Source of the DNA: G963677325 sp963810555
GTDB taxonomy: Bacteria > Bacteroidota > Bacteroidia > Bacteroidales > Prolixibacteraceae
Direction: 5' to 3'
Length of the DNA stretch: 64,000 nt
Assembly: GCA_963810555.1 (NCBI GenBank)
Contig: CAWENX010000021.1
Coordinates: 229,575-293,574 of the forward strand
Part shown: positions 8,868 through 18,654 of the stretch, piece after piece
Layout of the letters: the number at the start of each line of letters is the position of its first letter
How positions within the stretch are numbered: position 1 is the stretch's first letter
The notes under the pieces: generated by a model
What the model was told of the DNA's origin: nothing
Seen by the model: only the letters and a program-made list of their open reading frames with translations
Database searches by the model: none
Position numbers and translations under genes: made by a program

Positions 8868-10139
8868 ATGTTAAGGCGACTGAGAAATAATCTTAGAAAC
8901 ATTGATACTAAGGGTTACCGTCCGAAATTTGGCGGTCTTGAAATCCTGAAATTTCTCGGACCAGGTTTACTGGTAACAGTGGGATTTATCGATCCCGGGA
9001 ATTGGGCTTCAAATCTGGCCTCCGGTGCTGATTACGGATACTTATTGTTGTGGATGGTTACTTTCTCAACTTTGATCCTGATCATTCTTCAGCATAATGT
9101 AGCACATCTTGGTATTACCACCGGACTCTGTCTTTCTGAAGCTGCGACGAAATATTTGAGGCCCCGTTACTCAAATTCGATATTAACTACAGCGATGCTG
9201 GCTTCCATTTCAACTTCATTGGCTGAAATTCTTGGCGGCGCCATTGCATTGCAAATGTTGTTTAATATTCCTGTGCGGGCAGGAGCTGTCATTTCCGTCA
9301 TATTTGTTTCAATCATGTTATTTACAAATGGATACAGGGTTATCGAAAGATGGATTATTTCTTTTGTCTCCATTATTGGACTTGCATTTATTTATGAACT
9401 CTCACTGGTGGAGATAGATTGGGGTTCTGCTGCATCTGCCTGGATTACTCCGAGTTTCCCAAAAGGTTCAATGGTTCTTATCATGAGTGTTCTTGGCGCT
9501 GTGGTTATGCCTCATAATCTTTTTCTCCATTCCGAGATCATTCAGAGTCGCCAATGGAATTTAGAAGATGAAACCACCATACGTAAAAGGCTGAATTATG
9601 AATTCCTCGATACCTTGATATCAATGGTCGTAGGCTGGGCAATTAACAGCGCCATGATACTTCTGGCTGCAGCCACTTTTCATAAGGCAGGCATTGCGGT
9701 AACGGAATTGCAGCAGGCCAAAGGTTTACTTGAACCCTTACTGGGAATGCATGCAGCGGTTGTATTTGCCCTGGCTTTGTTGTTCTCGGGAATTGCCTCA
9801 ACATTAACTTCAGGGATGGCTGCCGGATCAATTTTTTCAGGAATTTACGGCGAACCGTTTGATATAAAAGATAATCATTCAAGGTTAGGAGTGGCTATTT
9901 CTTATCTTGCTGCACTCGGAATTATTTTCATCATCTCCAATCCGTTTCAGGGACTTATCATTTCACAGATGATCCTTAGTATTCAACTTCCCTTCACTAT
10001 ATTTGTCCAGGTAAAGCTTACATCTTCTGAAAAAGTGATGGGGAAATTCAAAAACGGGAAATGGGACGCAATCTTACTTTATTTTATCGGAGCGATTGTC
10101 ACGGCATTAAATATTGCTTTGCTTATTAGCTTTTTATAA
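8868..10139 (+). CDS. Nramp-family divalent metal transporter
   Basis: This 423-residue polytopic inner-membrane protein has about 11 hydrophobic segments. Both ion-binding motifs are intact: DPGNW in helix 1 (near residue 43) and VVMPHNLFLHS in helix 6 (near 213). The Asp, Asn and Met that coordinate Mn2+/Fe2+ in family structures are all present, so proton-coupled Mn/Fe import is likely rather than a Mg-type relative, in which the Met is replaced. TATTTTTG at 8856-8863 resembles a -7 box but lies only 4 bp before the start codon, so either the mRNA is nearly leaderless or the match is chance. The methyltransferase gene follows after 6 bp. Confidence 0.92.
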   Translation: MLRRLRNNLRNIDTKGYRPKFGGLEILKFLGPGLLVTVGFIDPGNWASNLASGADYGYLLLWMVTFSTLILIILQHNVAHLGITTGLCLSEAATKYLRPRYSNSILTTAMLASISTSLAEILGGAIALQMLFNIPVRAGAVISVIFVSIMLFTNGYRVIERWIISFVSIIGLAFIYELSLVEIDWGSAASAWITPSFPKGSMVLIMSVLGAVVMPHNLFLHSEIIQSRQWNLEDETTIRKRLNYEFLDTLISMVVGWAINSAMILLAAATFHKAGIAVTELQQAKGLLEPLLGMHAAVVFALALLFSGIASTLTSGMAAGSIFSGIYGEPFDIKDNHSRLGVAISYLAALGIIFIISNPFQGLIISQMILSIQLPFTIFVQVKLTSSEKVMGKFKNGKWDAILLYFIGAIVTALNIALLISFL

Positions 10140-10145
10140 ACTGAA

Positions 10146-10868
10146 ATGCCAATACTAAAAAAACATCAGGATCCTATCGGGCATGCGGCCTGGGATTATC
10201 TGAACGGTACAATTGATGGTTCGATCTTAGTCAAAACAGATATTGCTGAAGATGAACATCTTTCGCCGGCTTATTTTTTCAGGGAGTTTGAACAGATGCC
10301 GGTGCAGGAACAGGAAGCCCTTAAAAGGTCGAAAGGGAAAGTGCTTGATGTCGGCGCTGGGGCAGGGGCTCATTCGTTGTGGCTTCAGGATCATGGAATT
10401 GAAGTGGATGCCATCGAAATATCGCCTCTCTTATGCGAAACTATGCATGCAAGAGGAGTAAAAAATGTATTTCTGAAGGATGTCTATTCCCTGAAAGATA
10501 AAAAATATGATACCATTCTTTTGTTAATGAATGGGGCAGGAGTAGCTCAGACTTTAAAGGGATTGGAGAAATTGCTTTTACATCTTAAGACTCTTCTGAA
10601 TGAGGGTGGAAGAATATTAGCTGATTCGTCTGATCTGCTTTACCTTTTCACTGATGAAAACGGGGACACATGGATTGATATTGCTTCCGATACTTACTAC
10701 GGGGAGATGCAGTACCGGTTAAGCTACAAAGATATAAAGGGCAAAACTTTCCCCTGGCTGTTTGTTGATCCTGAATCTTTTATTCAGATTGCCAATCTGT
10801 GTGGATTCAGATTGGTGGAAAAAATATCAGGACCTCATTTCGATTACATGATTGAAATCACTCTTTAG
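10146..10868 (+). CDS. Class I SAM-dependent methyltransferase
   Basis: This is a 240-residue cytoplasmic protein. SAM-binding motif I (VLDVGAGAGAHS, about residues 66-77) and the acidic end of strand 2 (VDAIEIS, about 89-95) define a Rossmann methyltransferase. The post-I region and a later LLMNGAGVAQTL segment fit small-molecule methyltransferases. The substrate cannot be read from the sequence. The 6-bp gap to the Nramp gene and the short gap to aguA suggest co-transcription, though no shared pathway is evident. Confidence 0.85.
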   Translation: MPILKKHQDPIGHAAWDYLNGTIDGSILVKTDIAEDEHLSPAYFFREFEQMPVQEQEALKRSKGKVLDVGAGAGAHSLWLQDHGIEVDAIEISPLLCETMHARGVKNVFLKDVYSLKDKKYDTILLLMNGAGVAQTLKGLEKLLLHLKTLLNEGGRILADSSDLLYLFTDENGDTWIDIASDTYYGEMQYRLSYKDIKGKTFPWLFVDPESFIQIANLCGFRLVEKISGPHFDYMIEITL

Positions 10869-10877
10869 AATGTTCTT

Positions 10878-11924
10878 GTGACTATTGTGAAAGGAAAAAG
10901 CAAAATAATTCTGCCGGCAGAGTGGTATCCCCAGAGCGGTGTGATGCTTACATGGCCTCATCGGGGAACCGATTGGAAGGATATGTTGGATGAAGTTGAA
11001 GATTGCTTTATAAATATTGCTTACGAAATTTCAAAAAGGGAAAAACTGATCATTGTCTGTGCGGATAAAGATGAACTGCAGCCAAAACTTCGGCATTGCC
11101 TTATCCGAAAATATACTCTACGCCGAATTGCCTTCCAACGACACCTGGGCACGGGATCACGGACCCTTAACAGTTTTTATTGATAATAAACCGGTCTTAT
11201 ATGATTTTACTTTCAACGGATGGGGCGGGAAATTTGAAGCCGGACTAGATAATCAGATAACCGGAAAACTATTATTCTCTTGGCCTGTTTTCCCAAAGGG
11301 TGAATTATATGAATAAACAGTCTTTTATTCTTGAGGGAGGAAGCATTGAATCAGATGGTCAGGGAACCCTTCTAACAACCCGGGAATGTCTTTGCTCCGC
11401 CAACCGGAATCCTCATTTGAGCAAAGAAGAGATTGAAGAATATCTGAAATCACTCTTTGATCTTAAGCAAGTATTGTGGTTAACATCCGGATTTCTTACA
11501 GGTGATGATACTGACAGTCATATCGATACGCTTGCCAGGTTCTGCAGCGAATCAACCATAGCCTATGTGAAATGCGATGATCCTTCTGACGAACATTATG
11601 AGGCATTGTTAAAAATGGAGCAGGAATTGAAATCATTTAGGACTATTAGGCCAAAAACCTTATGATCTTGTTCCGCTTCCAATGGCTGACCCTGTTTTTG
11701 ATGAAGATAAAAGACTACCGGCCACATATGCTAATTTTTTAATCATGAATAAGGCAGTTCTGTTGCCATTCTACAATTCCCCTAAAGATGAAATGGCAAA
11801 GCTTCAGTTGCAAAAGATTTTTCCTGACCGTGAAATCACAGGGATAGATTGCCGTCCATTATTAAAGCAGCACGGATCACTTCATTGTGTGACCATGCAG
11901 TTCCCGCAAGGCGTCATTGTGTAG
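10878..11924 (+). pseudogene. aguA: Agmatine deiminase, three frameshifts
   Basis: Four overlapping frame segments together give an essentially complete agmatine deiminase (agmatine to N-carbamoylputrescine plus ammonia). They contain LPAEWYPQSGVMLTWPH, PSNDTWARDHGP, the FNGWGGKF loop, ILEGGSIESDG, GDDTDSHIDTLARF, and the C-terminal GSLHCVTMQFP with the catalytic Cys. Frame changes occur at about 11085-11115, at about 11312-11320, and near 11655 (where GQKPYDLVPLPMAD reads only in the new frame). All catalytic blocks remain intact, which argues for recent decay or for base-calling indels. The start is a GTG at 10878; the ATG at 10870 hits a stop at once. No N-carbamoylputrescine amidase (AguB) gene is adjacent. 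Confidence 0.85.
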
Positions 11925-11988
11925 TCCGAACTATGATTTTTGTGATTGTTGTGATTTTTATGATTTTTGTGATACGATTTTATAAGGT

Positions 11989-13287
11989 ATGATTATGCGA
12001 ATAATTTTGACTGTTGCTTTGTTGTTTAATTTCCTTTTTATTGTCAAAGCGGATGACTGGCCCGATTGGCGGGGCCCAAGACGTGACGGCACCTGGACAG
12101 AATCCGGTATCATAAATAAGTTTGATAAAACCGGCATCAAGATTTTGTGGAGGGTTCCTGTCAATCCGGGTTACAATGGCCCTACCGTCAGCGACGGAAG
12201 GGTGTACGTGATGGACAGAGAGGAAAAACCTGCTGAAAAGGAACGCGTGTTATGTTTTAATGCTGATACAGGCGCTCCGGTCTGGTCATTTGCTTACGAT
12301 TGCCAATATGAAGGTATCGGTTATCCTGCAGGGCCAAGAGCTTCTGTTATTATAGACGGAAATCGCGCTTATTCATTCGGGGCAATGGGGAATTTACACT
12401 GTTTTGATAAATCCACTGGTAAAGTTCTCTGGAAGAAAGATCTGAAGGAAATTTACAAAGTCAATATGCCTATTTGGGGACTGGCTGCCGCTCCGCTGAT
12501 TGTGGACGATAAAATAATAATTCAGACAGGCGGCAGCAATAATGCCTGTATTGTTGCATTAAATAAAATGACAGGTTCTGAGCGCTGGACAAATTTAAAG
12601 GATCAGGCATCTTATTCTGCCCCGATAGTAATTACTCAGGCAGGCAAGAAGGTTGTTGTGGTTTGTACCGGTGAGAACCTCTATGGACTTGATCCTGAAA
12701 GAGGTAAAATCTACTGGCAGGTTCCTTTCTTTTCAAAACAGTCTTTAACGGTGCCGTCTCCTGTACATTACAGGAACTATATTTTTATGACCTGCTTTTA
12801 TAACGGATCGTTACTCGTTAAACTGGATTCCCTGAATGTAACTGCATCCATAGTATGGCAGAGAAGCGGTAAAAATGAAAATATGACGGATGCCCTGCAT
12901 TCTACCATCAGCACTCCTTTGTTAAAGGACAATCACATATATGGTGTGGACAGCTACGGCCAACTGCGCTGTCTCGACCTCTTTACCGGCGACAGGATCT
13001 GGGAAAACCTTACAGCGGTAAAGAAAGACCGCTGGGCAAATATTCATTTTGTACAAAACGGAAAGATTACCTGGCTTTTTAATGAACAGGGAGAACTGAT
13101 TATTTCAGAGCTCACACCTCAGGGTTACAATGAAATAAGCCGAGCCAAACTGATTGAACCAACTACAGTTCAATTGAATCGCAGCGGAACAGGGGTTACA
13201 TGGGCCCATCCGGCATTTGCCTGTAAACATGTTTTTGTACGTAGTGATAAGGAATTGGTTTGCGGTGATTTAGAGCAACATCAATAA
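11989..13287 (+). CDS. Secreted PQQ-like beta-propeller protein
   Basis: This 432-residue protein has a signal peptide (about residues 1-21, ending VKA) followed by DDWPDWRGPRRDGTW, the same opening as the protein at 3350-4579. Blade motifs such as CFNADTGAPVWSF, CFDKSTGKVLW, ALNKMTGSERW, GLDPERGKIYW and CLDLFTGDRIW mark PQQ-like repeats. The start may be the ATG at 11989 or the one at 11995. As with its relative, no dehydrogenase active site is apparent; it may bind a cofactor or polymer in the periplasm or outside the cell. The spacer before it holds TGATTTTTGTG-type repeats (11933-11971). Confidence 0.85.
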   Translation: MIMRIILTVALLFNFLFIVKADDWPDWRGPRRDGTWTESGIINKFDKTGIKILWRVPVNPGYNGPTVSDGRVYVMDREEKPAEKERVLCFNADTGAPVWSFAYDCQYEGIGYPAGPRASVIIDGNRAYSFGAMGNLHCFDKSTGKVLWKKDLKEIYKVNMPIWGLAAAPLIVDDKIIIQTGGSNNACIVALNKMTGSERWTNLKDQASYSAPIVITQAGKKVVVVCTGENLYGLDPERGKIYWQVPFFSKQSLTVPSPVHYRNYIFMTCFYNGSLLVKLDSLNVTASIVWQRSGKNENMTDALHSTISTPLLKDNHIYGVDSYGQLRCLDLFTGDRIWENLTAVKKDRWANIHFVQNGKITWLFNEQGELIISELTPQGYNEISRAKLIEPTTVQLNRSGTGVTWAHPAFACKHVFVRSDKELVCGDLEQHQ

Positions 13288-13665
13288 TTTTTGCTTTTGC
13301 AAAGCCATGCACTGGTCGCAGACCTGCGCCAGCAAGGGGTGTAGATAGAGTTAGAATATTTTAACCCCAATGACCGTCAGGATTTTTAGCTGAGATCGGT
13401 AAGATTCCCGCACGCTGTTAAACCTGATATCTTTCAAAAACCTGTCAGATATAATAAGAAGTAATTCAAAATAGGGTATTTAACAATATCTTCAAAATTC
13501 CAGCTCCGTATTTGCTCCGGTTTAAGTCCGCTTTAAGTCCGCTTTTCCTTTAAGGGGGCTTATAATCATAATATAATAATATGTATGCACTTATTTCGGG
13601 AATTTTTTTAATATTTTGACAGATTATGGCGAGGGGGATTTGTACTAAATATGTTCAATACTGCT

Positions 13666-13712
13666 GGTGAGAATTTGCAATTCTCACCTATTAGTCCAGG
13701 ATTTGCAATCCT
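13666..13712. repeat. REP-type hairpins with TGC loop
   Basis: Two adjacent perfect palindromes share the core ATTTGCAAT. The first is 13666-13688 (10-bp stem, GGTGAGAATT and its complement around TGC), and the second is 13698-13712 (AGGATT, TGC, AATCCT). They belong to the hairpin set around the RAYT transposase gene. The sequence from 13288 to 13665 otherwise shows no gene, only a short hairpin at 13314-13334 and a doubled TTTAAGTCCGC near 13520. Confidence 0.7.
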
Positions 13713-13948
13713 TTTTGATCCACCCATTTTTAATTTTTACTATTAATTTTCAACTCAATATTACATAAAATTTCCTTTCCTTTCAGCATATGGGAATCAG
13801 AAATAAAATATAGCCTGGATATATTTACTATCTGACTTTGATCCCGCACATGCGGTTGAATAATTTTCTGAAAACATTTTGAAATCATTGGAAATGAAAA
13901 GATGAATGAAGGAAATAGGATTGAAAATTCTGGGCTAAATTGCTGCAG

Positions 13949-14095
13949 TTTGCAAAACAGCAGCAGCGGGTGCCCTGTTAACTCCCTGTTGCCCCGCTGG
14001 AGCAAATCTGTGATTTGTGCCTCTCTTCCGATTTTTACGATTTTCACCCTCTTGAAACCTGTTGCCCCGCTGGAGCAAATCTGTGATTTGTGCCT
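13949..14095. repeat. REP-associated direct repeats
   Basis: A 38-bp sequence is present twice, at 13985-14022 and 14058-14095. Each copy contains a GCAAATC-TGT-GATTTG hairpin. The preceding stretch 13949-13993 (TTTGCAAAACAGCAGCAGC onward) recurs at 14871-14913 on the other side of the transposase gene, so the two flanks of the RAYT are related. Position 13788 onward also resembles the 5' end of the transposase gene, perhaps a remnant of another copy. Confidence 0.7.
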
Positions 14096-14147
14096 TTTAA
14101 TTCAGGTTTTCATTCTTTTTCATTATGTAATTTATTGCCACTCGGCT

Positions 14148-14195
14148 GATGCTGATTTGTAATCAGCATCTTTTAACTAATGATTTGCAATCATT
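14148..14195. repeat. REP hairpins upstream of the RAYT gene
   Basis: 14148-14170 is a perfect 10-bp stem (GATGCTGATT, loop TGT, then AATCAGCATC). It is followed at 14179-14195 by a 7-bp stem (AATGATT, TGC, AATCATT). The first hairpin has a near-identical partner at 14808-14830 downstream of the gene. Confidence 0.8.
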
Positions 14196-14225
14196 TAATT
14201 AAATAAATTCCGTATCTTTAAGTAT

Positions 14226-14768
14226 ATGGGAATACGAAATAAAATATCTCCGGGGTATGCCTACTTCCTTACATTAACAATAGTGGAATGGATTGATATC
14301 TTTTCTCGCCCAATATATAAACATATTCTGATCGATTCACTTAACTATTGCATTGCAAACAAAGGGTTAAAAATATATTGCTGGTGTTTACTGTCGAATC
14401 ATCTTCATATTATTGCCGCCGCCTCGGGTGAGGATAGTCTCTCAGATATCCTTAGAGATTTTAAGAAATTTACCAGCAAAGCTATCATTAAGGCGGTAAA
14501 AGAAACACCGGAAAGCAGGCGTGATTAGTTATTGAATTTATTTTGGTTCGCTGGAAAAAACGAAAAGAAAATTAAATATTACAAAGTCTGGCAGGACGGA
14601 AACGATGCAAAAGAAATTCATACTACTGCATTTCTGGATGAAAAGATGAACTACATCCATTCCAATCCGGTAAGATTGGAATTGGTCGCAAATCCAGGAG
14701 AATACCTATACAGTTCAGCAAGGGATTATTCAGGCGAAAAGGGATTGGTTAATATCGAACTTGTTTAA
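14226..14768 (+). pseudogene. REP-associated tyrosine transposase (RAYT), amber-interrupted
   Basis: The frame encodes a 180-residue Y1 transposase of the REP-associated group. The HUH motif lies in LLSNHLHII (about residues 58-66), followed by the helix with FKKFTSKAI, and the C-terminal part contains KVWQDGNDAKEI and KMNYIHSNPVRL, typical of the family. Codon 101 (14526-14528) is TAG, in the context RRD-stop-LLNLF where relatives usually have Trp, so one TGG-to-TAG change explains the break. The downstream half is in the same frame, with no indel. REP hairpins flank it on both sides. RAYTs mobilise or maintain REP sequences in other genomes; whether this copy is active depends on the amber codon. 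Confidence 0.85.
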
Positions 14769-14807
14769 ATTCTGAGATTTACAGGATCACAGATCCTAGG
14801 TTAAATA

Positions 14808-14913
14808 GATGCTGATTGCAAATCAGCATCAGCTGCTTCCCTTTCTTTGCCATATCCCGAAGAGCAGGGGTTTGCAAAATAGCAGCAGCAGGTCCTGTTA
14901 ACTCCCTGTTGCC
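14808..14913. repeat. Downstream REP hairpin and flank repeat
   Basis: 14808-14830 is GATGCTGATT, loop GCA, AATCAGCATC: a 10-bp stem matching the upstream hairpin at 14148-14170. 14871-14913 repeats the sequence at 13949-13993. The remaining bases up to dapA are a GTAGGAAAGTAGGAA-type word run near 14936-14968. Confidence 0.8.
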
Positions 14914-15075
14914 TTTTGTGGTTGTAATCATAATATAGGAAAGTAGGAAAGTAGGAATGTAGGAATTGTAGGAATATGTTATGTAAATGATAATACACGA
15001 ATCCTGATATAAGGGTTCTGTTCATCCGGATGAACCGTTCGGATGAGGATTGTCATAAATTTGAACAGCATATAT

Positions 15076-15963
15076 TTAACCGCCAATTATCTTTTTTACT
15101 TCTCCGGCAAGGATATCATAAGTTTTGGAACTTACCTTAACCAGCGGAAGGCGCAGGACATTTTCGATGATTCCCAGGGAATTTAAGGCTGCTTTCACGC
15201 CACCGGGATTGCCTTCAACAAAGAGGGCATCAAAGATGGCCAGCAGTTTAAGATGGATTGCGGATGCAGAGGGCAAATCGTTCTTCATGGCCGCATGAAT
15301 CAGGTCAGCAAGGGCTTTGGGCACTGCATTGGCTGCCACAGAGATTACTCCTTCACCCCCAACAGAAATAATCGGCAAAGCAAGTGCATCGTCTCCGGAA
15401 AGGACAGTGAATCCTTCAGGTTTATCCCTTATTATTTTAGAAATTTCGGAAAGATTCCCTGAAGCTTCCTTAGTCGCGGCAATTTTTTCCGAAGCACGTG
15501 CCAGGCGTAAGGTTGTCTCAGCGCTCATATTGATGCCTGTTCTTCCTGGTACGTTATAGAGGATAACTGGTAGGGGACTGGCTTCAGCTATGGCCATAAA
15601 ATGCTGAAATATTCCTTCCTGGGTCGGTTTGCTGTAGTAGGGCACAACGGATAATATGCCATCCGCTTTTGACAGATCCAGTCTTTTTAAAGCTTTCAAT
15701 TACGGCCTGGGTATTATTGCCTCCAACTCCTACAACCACCGGGATTCTACCTCTACCCTGTTACAGACAAAGTTTATAATCTCCTGCTTTTCCTCTCCTG
15801 ATAAGGTGGGGGTTTCGGCCGTAGTACCAAGCGCAACAAGAAAATCGATGCCATTATCGACCTGGTAATCGACAATCTTACCCAATCCATTAAAATCTAT
15901 ACTTAAATCTTCCTTAAAAGGGGTCACCAAAGCCACCCCGGCGCCCTGAAAACTCTTTCTCAT
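15076..15963 (-). pseudogene. dapA: 4-hydroxy-tetrahydrodipicolinate synthase, two frameshifts
   Basis: DapA condenses pyruvate with aspartate semialdehyde in lysine/diaminopimelate synthesis. All active-site parts are present on the minus strand: GTTAETPTL near the N-terminus, YNVPGRTG with the catalytic Tyr, and ATKEASGN with the Schiff-base Lys. The chain is broken twice in 50 bp. After CNRVE the frame shifts at about 15752 to read RIPVVVGVGGNNTQAVIE, then shifts again at about 15700 to ALKRLDLSKADGILSVVPYY. Because diaminopimelate is normally essential and every motif is intact, sequence error is the likelier cause; no second dapA is in the window. It lies 7 bp after the upstream minus-strand gene. 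Confidence 0.9.
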
Positions 15964-15970
15964 AGAATAT

Positions 15971-16513
15971 TTATTCCTTTACATTAATATTATCAAGATA
16001 ATAAACAATTTGGTCCATCAAAAATGCACATCCCGGATTCTCTTTCACATCGATATTCAAATCATAGAAATTATATTCGGTTGATTCCCATCCGACCTTA
16101 AAAGCTGCTGATGTATGAACCAGCAGATATTGTAACGCCAGAACTTTTTTAATGGATAAATCGATTAAAATATCAAATTGTTCCGTCATAAATTCAAGAC
16201 CATCGCCTTTTTGGGGTCTTCCCGACAAGCTTACATTGACATCATTTGAAAAACCGGAGTGAGTAACTTTGGTGAAAGTTTCCTTTCCCTGTTTAGATTG
16301 AATATGTGCAATCCCCGTCGTTTTAATGCCCTTGCTCTTCAGTGTTGTCCTCACTGACTCATAAGTCTCGATACTGCCTTCATCAAACGGATTCCAAAGA
16401 ATTCCCACACTCCTGGCATCCCTGAATGTTCGGATTCCCGGTCTTCTTCGTTGCTTCTGATAATAATCAAACAACTTTTTCTTAAAATATTTGCTTAAGA
16501 TTTTCCTGAACAT
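15971..16513 (-). CDS. Conserved Bacteroidota protein, DUF6913-like
   Basis: This 180-residue, probably cytoplasmic protein has a basic N-terminus (KKKLFDYYQKQRRR). A Rossmann-like part follows, with SVGILWNPFDEGSIETYE, a strand-loop-helix pattern, and FDILIDLSIKKVLALQYL. The position between dapA and ligA and the general sequence fit a Bacteroidota family that I believe is annotated DUF6913; that name is from memory and unverified. No catalytic motif is evident. The 7-bp gap to dapA suggests a shared transcript. Confidence 0.6.
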   Translation of the reverse strand: MFRKILSKYFKKKLFDYYQKQRRRPGIRTFRDARSVGILWNPFDEGSIETYESVRTTLKSKGIKTTGIAHIQSKQGKETFTKVTHSGFSNDVNVSLSGRPQKGDGLEFMTEQFDILIDLSIKKVLALQYLLVHTSAAFKVGWESTEYNFYDLNIDVKENPGCAFLMDQIVYYLDNINVKE

Positions 16514-16584
16514 ATCCGGCCAAAATTACTAAATGCTTAATTATGTCGGAGGTTTTTAAGAAAATGTTGTCATTTTGTATACTT

Positions 16585-18600
16585 TCATTTTATAAGTTGT
16601 ATAAATTCATCCTCTGAAATGATCCTGATTTTAAGTTTTTGTGCCTTCTCCAGCTTTGACGGACCTGCATTATCTCCGGCAATCAGATAATCCGTATTGG
16701 ATGAGACAGAGCTTACATTTTTCCCTCCGTTCAATTCAATCGCGGCTTTCAGTTCATCCCTTGAAAACTTCTCAAAAGTACCCGAAATGACAAGTGAAAG
16801 ACCTTTTAGTTTATCAGTCTGTCCTTTTACCGGTTCACTCTTCAATTCAAACCGGAGTCCGTGTTCCTTTAATCTATTGATTATCCTCAGATTTTGTTCT
16901 TTTGAAAACCAGGCAACAAGACTTTCTGCAATCTTGTCGCCGATTTCTTCTACTTCAGTTAATTCTGCTATTGAGGAATCCCTGATTTTATCAATCGAAC
17001 CTAAATCTCTGGCTAATTTCTTTGCTACAGTTTCCCCCACGTAACGGATTCCCAGGGCATATAAAACTCTTTCAAATGGAACCTGTCTGGAGTTTTGCAG
17101 GCTTTCGAGAATTCTCGAAGCTGATTTATCTCCAAGGCGTTCAAGTTGAACCAAATCCTCTTTTTTCAATTCATAAAGATCCGCTATATCATTCACCAGG
17201 TGATTCTGGTAAAGAAGATCCACGGTTTCGGTTCCCAGACCATCAATATTCATTGCCTTACGACTGATGAAGTGTTCAAGTTTGCCTTTTATTTGCGGAG
17301 GGCATCCGTTTTCATTCGGACAATAAAACGCTGCTTCTCCTTCAAGCCTGATCAATTCTGTGTTACACTCAGGACATCTGGTAATGAAAACAACCGGCGG
17401 ATTCATCGGGTGTCGTGCAGAGAGATCGACGCTGATGATTTTTGGTATTATTTCGCCTCCTTTTTCTACAAAGACTTTATCTCCTAAATGCAAATCAAGA
17501 CTTTTTACAATGTCGGCATTGTGTAAAGTTGCTCTTTTTACCTTAGTTCCTGCAAGCAAAACAGGCTCAAGATTTGCGACAGGTGTAACAGCTCCGGTTC
17601 TTCCAACCTGGTAAGTTACAGATTTAAGAGTTGTGCTTGCCCTTTCCGCCTTGAATTTGTAAGCTATGGCCCACCGGGGAGATTTGGCTGTAAAACCAAG
17701 TTCTCTCTGTATCCTCAATGAATTGATTTTAATGACCACGCCGTCCGTAGCCACCGGCAGTTTTTTTCTCTTTTCATTCCACTCGTTCAGATAATCAAAT
17801 ACCTGATCAATGGATTTACATTTATTGATATATTCAGAAATTTTAAATCCCCATTTTGAGGCATGTTTCAGCAGTTCATAGTGTCCGTCATCCGGAAGGT
17901 TTTCTCCCAAGACATAATAAAAATAGGCATCCAGCTTTCTTGAGGCAACAATTGAAGAGTTCTGCATTTTCAGTGTTCCCGCTGCTGCATTGCGGGTATT
18001 TGCGAACAGAGCTTCCCCGATTTCTTCCCGCTCACGGTTTAAAGCCTCGAATACACCGAAAGGCAAAAGCACTTCGCCCCGGATTTCAAATTCGGGGGGA
18101 AAATCACCCCTCAGCTTTAAAGGGATACTGCGGATAGTTTTAATATTTGAAGTTACATCATCGCCTCTTTCCCCGTCTCCGCGGGTAACACCTCTGATTA
18201 ATTTACCATTCTCGTAGGTCAGGCTGATGGAAGTGCCGTCAAATTTCAATTCACAGACATATTCAAAATCCTCCCTGATCAGTTTTCGTACCCGTTGATC
18301 AAACTCCCTTACCTCTTCTTCAGAATAAGTATTTGACAGGGAGAGCATCGGATATTTATGGGCCACCTGTTTAAATTCAGTGGTAATATCGCTCCCTATG
18401 CGCTTTGAGGGAGAATTCTCATCATAAAATTCAGGATGTTCTTTTTCAAGACGGATCAGCTCCTCCATCATCATATCATAATCGTAATCGCTGATAAGAG
18501 GTTGATTCAGAACATAATAGTTATAGTTGTGTTTATCAAGCTCATTCCTTAAATGAATAATCCGTCTTTCAATCTCTCCATTTCCCATAAAGCAGCTCAA
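16585..18600 (-). CDS. ligA: NAD-dependent DNA ligase
   Basis: This 671-residue replication and repair ligase has all domains in order. The Ia domain has YYVLNQPLISDYDYD. The adenylation domain has the nucleotidyl-Lys motif CELKFDG (Lys near residue 119). An OB fold is followed by the Cys4 zinc finger (CPEC...CPNENGC, about 412-435), then helix-hairpin-helix repeats (LERLGDKSA, LGIRYVGE) and a C-terminal BRCT domain (LSLVISGTFEKFSRDELK to the end). Length is normal for the family. The start could be Met1 or Met5. It is intact, unlike dapA on the same strand. Confidence 0.97.
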   Translation of the reverse strand: MSCFMGNGEIERRIIHLRNELDKHNYNYYVLNQPLISDYDYDMMMEELIRLEKEHPEFYDENSPSKRIGSDITTEFKQVAHKYPMLSLSNTYSEEEVREFDQRVRKLIREDFEYVCELKFDGTSISLTYENGKLIRGVTRGDGERGDDVTSNIKTIRSIPLKLRGDFPPEFEIRGEVLLPFGVFEALNREREEIGEALFANTRNAAAGTLKMQNSSIVASRKLDAYFYYVLGENLPDDGHYELLKHASKWGFKISEYINKCKSIDQVFDYLNEWNEKRKKLPVATDGVVIKINSLRIQRELGFTAKSPRWAIAYKFKAERASTTLKSVTYQVGRTGAVTPVANLEPVLLAGTKVKRATLHNADIVKSLDLHLGDKVFVEKGGEIIPKIISVDLSARHPMNPPVVFITRCPECNTELIRLEGEAAFYCPNENGCPPQIKGKLEHFISRKAMNIDGLGTETVDLLYQNHLVNDIADLYELKKEDLVQLERLGDKSASRILESLQNSRQVPFERVLYALGIRYVGETVAKKLARDLGSIDKIRDSSIAELTEVEEIGDKIAESLVAWFSKEQNLRIINRLKEHGLRFELKSEPVKGQTDKLKGLSLVISGTFEKFSRDELKAAIELNGGKNVSSVSSNTDYLIAGDNAGPSKLEKAQKLKIRIISEDEFIQLIK

Positions 18601-18654
18601 TTAGAATTGGAATAAAGATAATGAAAATACTTTTATTTCGCACGTGTAGTATTA

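Noticed and set aside
13730..14162. Frames on both strands in the REP region
   Set aside because: They are composed of direct repeats and hairpins around the RAYT gene; no protein family features.
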